A stretch of DNA of 41,894 bases from contig VGFA01000024.1 of assembly GCA_016869025.1 (NCBI GenBank), positions 1 through 41,894 of the forward strand, read 5' to 3'. The notes below the pieces were generated by a model. It was not told the DNA's origin, made no database searches, and saw only the letters and a list, made by a program, of their open reading frames with translations. Shown here piece after piece: positions 15,753-23,256 of the stretch (the stretch's first letter is position 1; every line of letters begins with the position of its first letter). Both the position numbers and the translations under genes were made by a program. Source of the DNA: Armatimonadota bacterium (GTDB lineage Bacteria; Sysuimicrobiota; Sysuimicrobiia; Sysuimicrobiales; Humicultoraceae).

Positions 15753-15810
15753 AATCCAAGTATACGCCTGGGGTATTGACCGGTCAAGATTTTGGATTTA
15801 GAATTCAAAT
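15753..15810. promoter_or_regulatory. Symmetrical divergent promoter pair with palindromic -35 boxes
   Basis: TTGACCGGTCAA (15776-15787) is a perfect palindrome. Its left half is the plus-strand -35 (17-bp spacer, -10 TAGAAT at 15799-15804). Its right half is the minus-strand -35 (17-bp spacer, -10 TATACT at plus 15759-15764). In both directions the next ATG lies 6 nt after the -10. An inverted repeat, TTTGGATT-TAG-AATTCAAA (15791-15809, one mismatch), covers the plus -10, and AATCCAA at 15753-15759 repeats its half-site. This is a likely GntR operator. Confidence 0.8.
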
Positions 15811-15891
15811 ATGGCCGAGCGCAATCCACACACAGCCGCCTCATCCGCGCACGGCCGCTCACGTCACGCCATCAGGCCAAAGGAGGCACCC

Positions 15892-16179
15892 GTGGCCTAC
15901 AAAGCCGTCGCGCACAGGAAGGAAGACGCGGTTGCGGTAGCCATCGCCGACCTGCACGCCGGCGAGACCATTCAGGTACGCGTTCTGGACGGCTCTGCCC
16001 CGCTTGCCGTGACGGTGCGGGGCGCCATCCTGTTGGGACACAAGGTGGCCCTGGCTGACATCGCACCCGGCGGCGACGTCACCGAGTACGGCGAGCGCAT
16101 CGGCAGGGCCACGCTGCGGATCCCCCCGGGCGAGCACGTGCACGTACACAACATCGAGAGCGCGAGGTGGTCGGCGTGA
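15892..16179 (+). CDS. SAF-domain small subunit of UxaA-family hydro-lyase
   Basis: 95 residues from a GTG with AAAGGAGG 5 nt upstream. The whole protein is a SAF domain (AVAIADLHAGETIQVRV, ILLGHKVALADIAPGGDVTEYGERIGRAT, PGEHVHVHNIES), the small subunit or N-terminal domain of altronate dehydratase (UxaA), galactarate dehydratase and sulfolactate sulfo-lyase (SuyA). The in-frame ATG at 15811, right at the predicted transcription start, would add 27 residues as a leaderless form. The stop overlaps the start of the large subunit (GTGA). Cytosolic. Confidence 0.88.
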   Translation: MAYKAVAHRKEDAVAVAIADLHAGETIQVRVLDGSAPLAVTVRGAILLGHKVALADIAPGGDVTEYGERIGRATLRIPPGEHVHVHNIESARWSA

Positions 16180-17324
16180 GACTCACCGGGTATCGCCGTC
16201 AGAACGGCGCGGCCGGGATCCGCAACCATGTCGTGATCTTGCCACTCGACGATCTCTCCAACACTGCGGCCGAGGGCGCGGCCCGGCTGATCCCGGGCGC
16301 TCTTGCCCTGCCCCACGCCTACGGCCGGCTGCAGTTCGGCGAGGACCTCGACCTCTTCTTCCGGACCATGATCGGGACCGGCGCCAACCCCAACGTGGCC
16401 GCCGCCGTTGTGGTGGGCATCGAGCCCAAGTGGACGCAGCGCCTCGCAGACGGCATAGCCAGGACGGGCAAGCCGGTCGAGGCGTTCTCGATCGAGGGTT
16501 CGGGTGACCTGCGCACCATCGAGCGCGCGGCGCAGGCGGCGAAGATCATGGTGCAGGACGCGAGCGAGACGGAGCGCGTGCCAATCGAGCCCCGCGACCT
16601 GGTGGTCTCGATCAAGTGCGGGGAGTCCGACACCACGCTGGGGATAGCCGGCAACCCGGCGCTCGGGCGTGCGGTGGACTGGTTGGTCAACGCCGGGGCG
16701 ACGGTGATCTTCGGCGAGACGTCCGAGCTGACCGGCGGCGAGCACCTGATTGCCGCGCGGTGCGCCGCGCCCGAGGTGCGCGAGGCGTTCCTGCGCACCT
16801 ACGCAGAATACATCGAGTTCATCCGCTCCACCGGCGCCGACCTGCTCGGCTCGCAGCCAACCGAGGGCAACATCGCGGGCGGCCTGTCCACGATCGAGGA
16901 GAAGGCGCTGGGCAACATCCAGAAGACCGGCACCACGCCGGTGCGGTCGGTGCTGGCGCCCGCGGAGGCGCCTCGTGGGCCCGGGCTGCACTTCATGGAC
17001 ACCTCGAGCGCCGCCGCCGAGATGATCACGCTGGCCGGGGCCGCGGGGTCCGTCCTGCACTTCTTCACCACCGGGCAGGGCAACGTCGTCGGCAACCCTA
17101 TCGTGCCGGTTGTCAAGATCTCGCCCAACCCCAACACCACGACCTCGATGAGCGAGCACATCGACGTGGACCTTTCCCGGCTGCTGGCCGGCGATATGAG
17201 CCTGGAGGAGGCGGGCACGCGCGTCCTCGAAGTCTTCGAGCGCACGGTGCGCGGTCGGCTCACCGACGCCGAGGCCCTTGGGCACGTCGAGTTCGTGATG
17301 ACCAAGCTCTACCGCAGCGCCTGA
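16176..17324 (+). CDS. UxaA/GarD/SuyB-family hydro-lyase large subunit
   Basis: 382 residues. Landmarks of the UxaA C-terminal family: GIRNHVVILPLDD near the start, DLVVSIKCGESDTTLGIAGNPALG, a GGEHLIAARCAAPEV stretch, GNIAGGLSTIEEKALGNIQKTG, and VVGNPIVPVVKISPNPNTT. Family members remove water or sulfite from sugar acids or sulfolactate using an iron centre. A separate 95-residue small subunit plus a ~380-residue large subunit is the SuyAB arrangement and also that of some sugar-acid dehydratases; classical UxaA is one chain of about 495 residues. The substrate cannot be fixed. GTG start with GAGG 8 nt upstream, overlapping the preceding stop. Confidence 0.85.
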   Translation: MRLTGYRRQNGAAGIRNHVVILPLDDLSNTAAEGAARLIPGALALPHAYGRLQFGEDLDLFFRTMIGTGANPNVAAAVVVGIEPKWTQRLADGIARTGKPVEAFSIEGSGDLRTIERAAQAAKIMVQDASETERVPIEPRDLVVSIKCGESDTTLGIAGNPALGRAVDWLVNAGATVIFGETSELTGGEHLIAARCAAPEVREAFLRTYAEYIEFIRSTGADLLGSQPTEGNIAGGLSTIEEKALGNIQKTGTTPVRSVLAPAEAPRGPGLHFMDTSSAAAEMITLAGAAGSVLHFFTTGQGNVVGNPIVPVVKISPNPNTTTSMSEHIDVDLSRLLAGDMSLEEAGTRVLEVFERTVRGRLTDAEALGHVEFVMTKLYRSA

Positions 17325-17354
17325 TCCAGGCCAGTCCGATCCGGAGGGTACGCC

Positions 17355-18776
17355 GTGAGGATGTACGTCGCCGGGAAATGGATCGAGGGGACGCGGACCC
17401 TGCCGGTCACCCACCCCTACGACGGCAGCGTCGTTGACACGGTCCCTGTTGCAGGATCTGAAGAGGTCGAGATGGCGCTGGATGCCGCGGTCCGGGGCGC
17501 GCGCGACATGCGTGCCTTGAGCGGCCATGAGCGCTACCGCATCCTGACCAGGGCCGCGCGGCTGATCGAGGAACGCGCCGAGGAGTTCGCCCGAACGATC
17601 ACCCTGGAGGAAGGCAAGGTCCTGCGGGAGTCGCGCGCCGAGGTCGCACGGGCGGTCGAGACGCTGACGCTCTCTGGCGAGGAGGCCCGGCGCATAGCCG
17701 GTGAGATCGTGCCGCTGGACGGCTCGCCGGGCGCAACCGGTCAGTTTGGGTTCACGGTGCGCGTGCCGTGCGGCGTAGTTGTCGCCATCAGCCCGTTCAA
17801 CTTCCCTCTAAACCTGGTGATGCACAAAGTCGGCCCGGCGCTGGCCGCGGGCAACAGCGTCATCGTCAAGCCGGCCAGCAACACCCCTCTGTCGGCGCTC
17901 CGGCTGGTCGAGGTCCTGCTCGAGGCCGGCCTTCCCCCGCTGGGCGTGCAGTGCCTGGTCGGGGGCGGGCGCGAGATCGGCGAGCCGCTGTGCGCCGATC
18001 CGCGCGTGCGCAAGATCACGTTCACCGGCAGCCGGGACGTGGGCGAGCGCATCTGCCGGATCGCCGGCATAAAGAAGGTCACGATGGAACTCGGCAGCAA
18101 CTCGCCGGTTGTTGTGATGCCGGACGCGGGCATCGAGGAGGCCGCCGCCGCGATCGCGGCCACAGGCTACTCCAACGCGGGACAGGTCTGCATCAGCGCA
18201 CAGCGGATCATTCCCCTCGAGCCGATCTACGCGGACCTGCTCGACGCGCTGGCGCCCAGGGTGGCTGCGATCACCACCGGCGACCCGCTGGACGAGCGAA
18301 CCGCCATGGGCCCGATGGTGCGCGAGAGCGAGGCGAGGCGCGTCGAGGCATGGGTGACGGAAGCCGTATCCGGGGGGGCCCGTCTAGTGGTAGGCGGCGA
18401 GCGCCGCGGCGCGATCTACGCGCCGACGGTCGTGGCCGATGTGAGCCCGCGCATGCGCATCTCGTGCGACGAGCTGTTCGGGCCCGCGGTGGCGGTCACG
18501 CCGGTCGGCACGTTCGAGGAAGCCCTGGCGCTGGCCAACGACTCCAACTACGGGCTGGCGGCGGCGATCTTCACGCGCGATCTTGACCGGGCGATGCGGT
18601 TCGCCCGGGAGGCCGAGAGTGGCAGCATCCACGTGAACTGGGGGCCGCAGTGGCGTGCCGACATGATGCCCTACGGTGGACTCAAAGAAAGCGGGTTCGG
18701 CAAGGAAGGCCCAAGGTACGCGGTGGAGGAGATGACCGAGCTCAAGATGGTGGTGTTGCACCTGAAGCAGCGGTGA
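17355..18776 (+). CDS. NAD(P)-dependent aldehyde dehydrogenase (lactaldehyde/sulfolactaldehyde type)
   Basis: 473 residues. Catalytic Cys279 (GQVCISAQR), general base Glu245 (MELGSNSP), oxyanion Asn in SPFNFPLN and the cofactor motif FTGSRDVG are all present. The overall pattern resembles short-chain hydroxyaldehyde dehydrogenases (archaeal lactaldehyde dehydrogenase, sulfolactaldehyde dehydrogenase) more than long-chain types. The product should be a 2-hydroxy acid or related carboxylate, which the upstream UxaA-family enzyme could then use. GTG start with GGAGG 7 nt upstream, 30 nt after the previous stop: same operon. Cytosolic. Confidence 0.9.
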   Translation: MRMYVAGKWIEGTRTLPVTHPYDGSVVDTVPVAGSEEVEMALDAAVRGARDMRALSGHERYRILTRAARLIEERAEEFARTITLEEGKVLRESRAEVARAVETLTLSGEEARRIAGEIVPLDGSPGATGQFGFTVRVPCGVVVAISPFNFPLNLVMHKVGPALAAGNSVIVKPASNTPLSALRLVEVLLEAGLPPLGVQCLVGGGREIGEPLCADPRVRKITFTGSRDVGERICRIAGIKKVTMELGSNSPVVVMPDAGIEEAAAAIAATGYSNAGQVCISAQRIIPLEPIYADLLDALAPRVAAITTGDPLDERTAMGPMVRESEARRVEAWVTEAVSGGARLVVGGERRGAIYAPTVVADVSPRMRISCDELFGPAVAVTPVGTFEEALALANDSNYGLAAAIFTRDLDRAMRFAREAESGSIHVNWGPQWRADMMPYGGLKESGFGKEGPRYAVEEMTELKMVVLHLKQR

Positions 18777-18788
18777 AATCGCACGTAA

Positions 18789-18803
18789 GGCCGAAAGACG
18801 GCC
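18789..18803 (+). promoter_or_regulatory. Small intercistronic hairpin before the binding-protein gene
   Basis: GGCCG (18789-18793) and CGGCC (18799-18803) form a 5-bp stem with a 5-nt loop in the 49-nt gap between the dehydrogenase and the solute-binding protein. Such hairpins often raise the relative level of the downstream binding protein; weak evidence. Confidence 0.3.
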
Positions 18804-18825
18804 ATAGACAGGGAGGGAGATTGGC

Positions 18826-20091
18826 ATGAGAACTCGCTTGCTGGCCATTGCGGCGGCGCTTGCGATGGGGTTCGCGGTGCTGCCTGTCTCGGCACAGGCA
18901 CCGGTCACGATCACTTGGAGCACGCTCGCCACGGGCGGGCCGATCGTCTCCGACGTGTACCGCGCGCTCGTGCAACAGTACGAGCGTCAGAACCCCGGGG
19001 TGCGGGTGAACCTGCAGATCCAGCCGGGGACCTCAGGGGAACAGCTGAGCCGATACGTGACCCTGTTCGCGGCGAAGGACAGCTCGGTGGACCTCATCTC
19101 TATTGACGTGATCTGGCCGGCCCAGATGGCAGCCGCGGGCTGGCTTGCCCCGCTCGACCAGTGGTTCACGCGCGAGCGGCGCGAGGAGTACCTGCCGGGA
19201 GGCATCAGGGCCAACACGATTGGCGGGAAGATCTACGGGGTCCCGTGGTACGCCGACGCGGGGCTGTTCTACTATCGCAAGGACCTGCTCGAGAAGCACA
19301 GGGCGCGGGTCCCTGTGACCTGGGACGAAATGATCGCCACGGCCCAGCGGATTGTTGCGGCCGAGGCCAACCCTGCGCTTGGCGGCTTCCTGTTCCAGGG
19401 CGCGCGCATCGAGGCGCTGGCCAACTTCTTCTTCGAGGTCCTCTGGAGCAACGGCGGGGATATCCTCGATCCCGCCGGCAAGGTCATCGTGGACAACGGC
19501 AAGGGGCTGGAGGCGCTGAACTTCATGCTCGACCTGGTCCGGCGCCACCGCGTGACCCCGCCCGGAGTCACAACCCTGCCGACCGACGACACGCGCGCCA
19601 TCTTCCAGGACGGCCGGTTCGTGTTCCTGCGCAACTGGACCTACGCCTACGGCCTGTTCCAGGGCGAGGGCTCCAACGTTGTGGGCAAGGTGGGCATCGC
19701 GCCGCTGCCTCGGGGGTCCGTGGGCAGCGCGTCCACGCTCGGTGGCTGGCAGCTCGCGGTCAGCAACTTCTCGCGCAACAAGGAGGCCGCCTACCGCTTG
19801 GTCGAGTTCCTGACCGGATCGGTTGCGCAGAAGAGCATGGCCGTGCAGCTCAGCACCGTGCCCACGCGCAAGGACACGTTCGAGGACGCCGTTGTGAAGC
19901 AGCGGGCGCCGCACTACCCCGACATGCTGAAGGTCGTCCTGAACGCGCGCCCGCGGCCGCAGATCGCCGACTACCCCCGGCTGTCGAGCATAGTGCAGAC
20001 CAACCTGCACGCGGCGCTGACCGGCCTCGTGAGCCCGGAGGAGGCGATCACCCGCATGGCACGAGAGATCCGCTCACTGCTGGGTCAGTAG
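18826..20091 (+). CDS. ABC sugar-binding protein, family 1
   Basis: 421 residues. Signal peptide MRTRLLAIAAALAMGFAVLPVSAQA, with no lipobox cysteine. Family-1 features: YEQLNPGV-like YERQNPGVRVNLQIQ, LDQWFTRERREEYLPGGIRANTIGGKIYGVPWYADAGLFYYRKDLLEK, GGDILDPAGK and the GGWQLAVSNFSRNKEAAYRLVEFL segment. It should capture an oligosaccharide or glycoside outside the membrane and deliver it to the two permeases downstream. GGGAGG stands 9 nt before the ATG. The ligand is not determinable, but GH31 and isomerase genes in the same operon point to an alpha-glycoside. Confidence 0.92.
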   Translation: MRTRLLAIAAALAMGFAVLPVSAQAPVTITWSTLATGGPIVSDVYRALVQQYERQNPGVRVNLQIQPGTSGEQLSRYVTLFAAKDSSVDLISIDVIWPAQMAAAGWLAPLDQWFTRERREEYLPGGIRANTIGGKIYGVPWYADAGLFYYRKDLLEKHRARVPVTWDEMIATAQRIVAAEANPALGGFLFQGARIEALANFFFEVLWSNGGDILDPAGKVIVDNGKGLEALNFMLDLVRRHRVTPPGVTTLPTDDTRAIFQDGRFVFLRNWTYAYGLFQGEGSNVVGKVGIAPLPRGSVGSASTLGGWQLAVSNFSRNKEAAYRLVEFLTGSVAQKSMAVQLSTVPTRKDTFEDAVVKQRAPHYPDMLKVVLNARPRPQIADYPRLSSIVQTNLHAALTGLVSPEEAITRMAREIRSLLGQ

Positions 20092-20107
20092 AGGAGCGGC
20101 GCGGCGC

Positions 20108-21046
20108 ATGGCGGCGCCGACGATAGCGCAACCAGGAGCAGGATCGCGCGCTCTGCGCCGGTGGATGACCGGCCAGATCACCCAGGGCGAACTGGCCGCG
20201 ATCCTGCTCTTGCCCTGCTTCGCCTTCCTGGTGGTGTTCGCAATCTACCCGGTGTTCAACGCAATCTGGACCAGCCTGCACCATCTGCGGCTCGACCAGC
20301 CGCACCTGGGCACACCCTTCGTCGGGCTGCGCAACTTCGCGCGGGCGTTTGGGGACGAGTACACCTGGCACTCTATCCGCGTGACGCTCGTCTACACCGG
20401 AGTGACCGTCTCGGCCCAGCTAGTCCTCGGTCTCGGGCTTGCGCTCGTTGTCAACCGCCTGGTGCGCGCGCGGGGATTCGTGCGGGCTGCGGTGCTGCTG
20501 CCCTGGACCATGGCTCCGGTGCTCGCCGGGCAGATGTGGCGGTGGCTCTTCAACGACCAGGCGGGCGTCGTCAACGACCTGCTCAATCGCACCGGCCTGG
20601 TCCAGGGGCAGATCATCTGGCTGGGTTCGCCGGTGCTGGCCTTCTTTGCGGTGACGGTCGCGGCCACCTGGGGCGCGGCCTCATATATGGCGCTGATCCT
20701 GCTCGCGGGCCTGCAGGGTATCCCCGACGACCTGTACGAAGCCGCCAGCCTGGACGGCGCGTCGCCGCTGCAGGCATTCCTTGCGGTCACCCTTCCGCTG
20801 CTGCGCAGCGCTATCATGGTGTCGCTGGTGCTGCGCACGCTTGGCGCGCTCCAGGCGCTCGACCTGCCGTTTGCGATGACCGGCGGCGGGCCGGGCAACG
20901 CCACCGAGACCTTCGCCCTGTTCATCTACAAGAACACTTTCCAGTTCCTCGACTTCGGCTACGGGGCGGCGCTGTCGGTCATCCTTGTAGTCATCGCGCT
21001 GGGCTTCGCCGGCACGTACTACCGCGTGCTGGCGCCGAGGGATTAG
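20108..21046 (+). CDS. ABC sugar permease, MalF/UgpA type
   Basis: 312 residues with six predicted membrane helices. The EAA loop YEAASLDGASPLQAFLAVTLPLL, where the shared ATPase docks, and the GGGPGNATETFALFIYKNTFQFLDFGYGAALSV segment identify a CUT1-type permease of the MalF/UgpA class. It pairs with the MalG-type permease 4 nt downstream. There is no ATPase gene in the operon, so an MsmX/UgpC-like ATPase must come from elsewhere in the genome. Confidence 0.93.
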   Translation: MAAPTIAQPGAGSRALRRWMTGQITQGELAAILLLPCFAFLVVFAIYPVFNAIWTSLHHLRLDQPHLGTPFVGLRNFARAFGDEYTWHSIRVTLVYTGVTVSAQLVLGLGLALVVNRLVRARGFVRAAVLLPWTMAPVLAGQMWRWLFNDQAGVVNDLLNRTGLVQGQIIWLGSPVLAFFAVTVAATWGAASYMALILLAGLQGIPDDLYEAASLDGASPLQAFLAVTLPLLRSAIMVSLVLRTLGALQALDLPFAMTGGGPGNATETFALFIYKNTFQFLDFGYGAALSVILVVIALGFAGTYYRVLAPRD

Positions 21047-21049
21047 ACC

Positions 21050-21883
21050 GTGGCCGGCCGGGGCGCACTCGCCCGCACCACTCTTGCCGCGCTGGTCGTG
21101 CTTGCGCTCGTCTGGTCGCTCGCGCCGTACCTCTGGACCCTGTTCACGTCGTTCAAGACCGAGCGCGAGCTCTACCAGTTCCCGGTCACGTACATCCCGA
21201 AGAACCCCACAATCATCAATTACGTGCACGTGTTCACGCAGAACCCCTTCGGGCGATTCCTGCTGAACAGCGCGATCGTAACTGTGCTCTCGACCGTGCT
21301 GTGCCTGTTCATCGCGTCGCTGGCCGCCTACGCGTTCGCGCGGCTGCGGTTCCGGGGCCGGGAGCCCCTGCTGGTCGGGCTGCTCGTCGTGGCGATGATC
21401 CCGCTCATCACCCTGATCGTCCCGCTGTACGTCCTTGTGCGCAACCTTGGTATGCTCAACACATACTGGGGGCTGATCGCGCCCTACGTCACGTACTCGC
21501 TCCCGGTCGCGATCTTCATCCTGACCGCGTTCTTCCGCGAGATCCCCCACGAGCTGGAGGAGGCGGCGCTCATCGACGGCTGCACGAGGATGAACACGCT
21601 GTGGCGGATCATCGCGCCGCTGGCCGCCCCGGGCCTGATCACGGCGGGAATCATCGTGTTCGTCTATACCTGGAACGAGTTCCTGATCGCGATGACGCTC
21701 ACCAGCACCGCCGATGTGCGCACAATAACAGTGGGCATCGCGCTGTACCGGGGCGAGTTCACCTTCCCGTGGGGGGTGATCTCCGCGGCCGTCGCGCTGG
21801 CCACGATCCCAATCATGACGCTCATACTGCTCGGCCAGCGCCTGGTGATACGCGGCCTGACCGCGGGCGCGGTGAAGGGATGA
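21050..21883 (+). CDS. ABC sugar permease, MalG/UgpE type
   Basis: 277 residues, six helices. The EAA loop LEEAALIDGCTRMNTLWRIIAPLAAPGL and the downstream YTWNEFLIAMTLTS are typical of the MalG/UgpE partner. GTG start at 21050 with GAGG 9 nt upstream. The last codon overlaps the upstream candidate start (ATGA, 21880-21883) of the next gene, so translation is coupled. Confidence 0.93.
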   Translation: MAGRGALARTTLAALVVLALVWSLAPYLWTLFTSFKTERELYQFPVTYIPKNPTIINYVHVFTQNPFGRFLLNSAIVTVLSTVLCLFIASLAAYAFARLRFRGREPLLVGLLVVAMIPLITLIVPLYVLVRNLGMLNTYWGLIAPYVTYSLPVAIFILTAFFREIPHELEEAALIDGCTRMNTLWRIIAPLAAPGLITAGIIVFVYTWNEFLIAMTLTSTADVRTITVGIALYRGEFTFPWGVISAAVALATIPIMTLILLGQRLVIRGLTAGAVKG

Positions 21884-21900
21884 TAGGAGCGGAGAGAAGA

Positions 21901-23256
21901 GTGGTTCGCGTCGGGCTGGTCCCGGTTGTCCGCCCCATCTTTCGCGGCGCGCACATGGGCCTCGAGGAAGCGAGCCGCCGCTCGCTGGAGGCCCTGTCGG
22001 AGCGCCTGGGCTTCGCGCTGGTCTACATCGGGGCTCCGGTCACCGACGCCTCGGAGGCAGAGAGCCGCGCCGCCGAGGTGGCGGCCCTGCATAGTGGCGG
22101 CGGGCTCGACTTCCTGCTCGCCCTGCACGTGACGTTCGCAACGGGAGATCTCGTCAGACCGCTGTTGGGGCTCGACATGCCTCTGGGCCTCTGGGCCCTG
22201 CCGGAGGCCGCTGTGGATGGGCCGCTGCCGCAGAACGCCCTGTGCGGCCTCAACCTGGGTCTGAGCCTGCGGACGGGCCGCCGGACGCCCGTGAAGTGGT
22301 TCTATGGAAGCCCCGATGAACGGGCGTTCCAGGAGCGGTTGGGCATCACGATGCGGGCGATGCGTGGCTGCAGGGCCGTGCGCGAGGGCAGGGTGCTGTG
22401 GGTCGGCGGGACCGCGCCAGGCTTCTACCGTCTGGAGACCGTCCCTGAGTTGCCGCTACGGATAGACCGTGCACCCCTGGAAGTTCTCTTCGATGCGCTG
22501 TCGCAGGTGGACGAAGCAGGCGTCACGCATCGCCTGGCCGAAATGGACGAGCCCTTGGATATGCCAAGGGAGGATCTGCGGTCCACCATCAGACTCGAGA
22601 TAGCACTCGAGCGCCTGGCAGAGGGCTACGATGGGGTCGCGCTGCGCTGCTGGCCGGAAGTGCCCGAGCGCGCGGGCACGATGGCCTGCGCCGCCTTCGC
22701 GCGCCTGGCCGATCGCGGCTGCCCGTACGCCTGCGAGGGCGACCTTGCCGGACTGGCGTCCATGCTCGCAGTGGCCGCTGTGACCGGCGGCCCGGCTGCG
22801 CTGCTCGACCTCTCGCACGCCGATGACGAGGGATTGATGTTCTGGCACTGCGGCAACACGGCGCGCTCGTGGGCCGATGGCGCCACACGCCTCGTACCAC
22901 ACTTCAACCGCGGCCTGCCCGCTGTGCGCGACATGCGCCTGGCGCCCGGCCAGGTCTGCGGACTGCGGTTCCTGGAATCGAGAAAGGCCGCGGTGTACGC
23001 CGGGGCCGTGCTCGGACGGGCTCGCGGCTACGACGGCGCCGCGGGCTGGATCGGGCACCTGCGGTGGGCAGGCGAGCCAGCCAGCCCGAGCGGATTCCTG
23101 GCAAGCGTCCTCAACCGGCGCCTTCCTCATCACCTGGCATGGGGACGAGGCGACGAGGAGGAAGCGCTGCTGGAGATGTGCTCCTGGCTGGGACACGAGC
23201 CGCTGCCGCTCGACCCAGAGGATAGGCTGCTCAGGTGGACCTCCGATGCGCCTTGA
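21901..23256 (+). CDS. L-fucose/L-arabinose-isomerase-fold protein
   Basis: 451 residues from GTG 21901 with GGAG 6 nt upstream; the ATG at 21880, overlapping the permease stop, would add 7 residues. N-terminal Rossmann-like domain (VRVGLVPVVRPIFRGA, LDFLLALHVTFATGDLVRPLL). The central catalytic domain has Glu253 (CWPEVPE), Asp281 (ACEGDLAGLASMLA) and His316 (FWHCGNTA), which align with the Glu, Asp and His that bind manganese in fucose isomerase. An aldose-ketose isomerase is therefore plausible for the sugar freed by the GH31 enzyme. Substrate unknown. The end overlaps the GH31 start by 11 nt. Confidence 0.8.
   Translation: MVRVGLVPVVRPIFRGAHMGLEEASRRSLEALSERLGFALVYIGAPVTDASEAESRAAEVAALHSGGGLDFLLALHVTFATGDLVRPLLGLDMPLGLWALPEAAVDGPLPQNALCGLNLGLSLRTGRRTPVKWFYGSPDERAFQERLGITMRAMRGCRAVREGRVLWVGGTAPGFYRLETVPELPLRIDRAPLEVLFDALSQVDEAGVTHRLAEMDEPLDMPREDLRSTIRLEIALERLAEGYDGVALRCWPEVPERAGTMACAAFARLADRGCPYACEGDLAGLASMLAVAAVTGGPAALLDLSHADDEGLMFWHCGNTARSWADGATRLVPHFNRGLPAVRDMRLAPGQVCGLRFLESRKAAVYAGAVLGRARGYDGAAGWIGHLRWAGEPASPSGFLASVLNRRLPHHLAWGRGDEEEALLEMCSWLGHEPLPLDPEDRLLRWTSDAP

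Noticed and set aside
15972-17528. A 518-codon minus-strand frame opposite the UxaA-family and dehydrogenase genes
   Set aside because: It is rich in Arg, Gly, His and Asp with no motif, and lies opposite two clear enzyme genes. High GC content explains the long antisense frame.
20161-23256. A 1031-codon open frame that runs through both sugar permease genes into the isomerase gene
   Set aside because: Only the part after 21880/21901 has protein-like sequence. The first 570 codons are an Arg/Pro/Gly-rich shadow of the two permeases in another frame.
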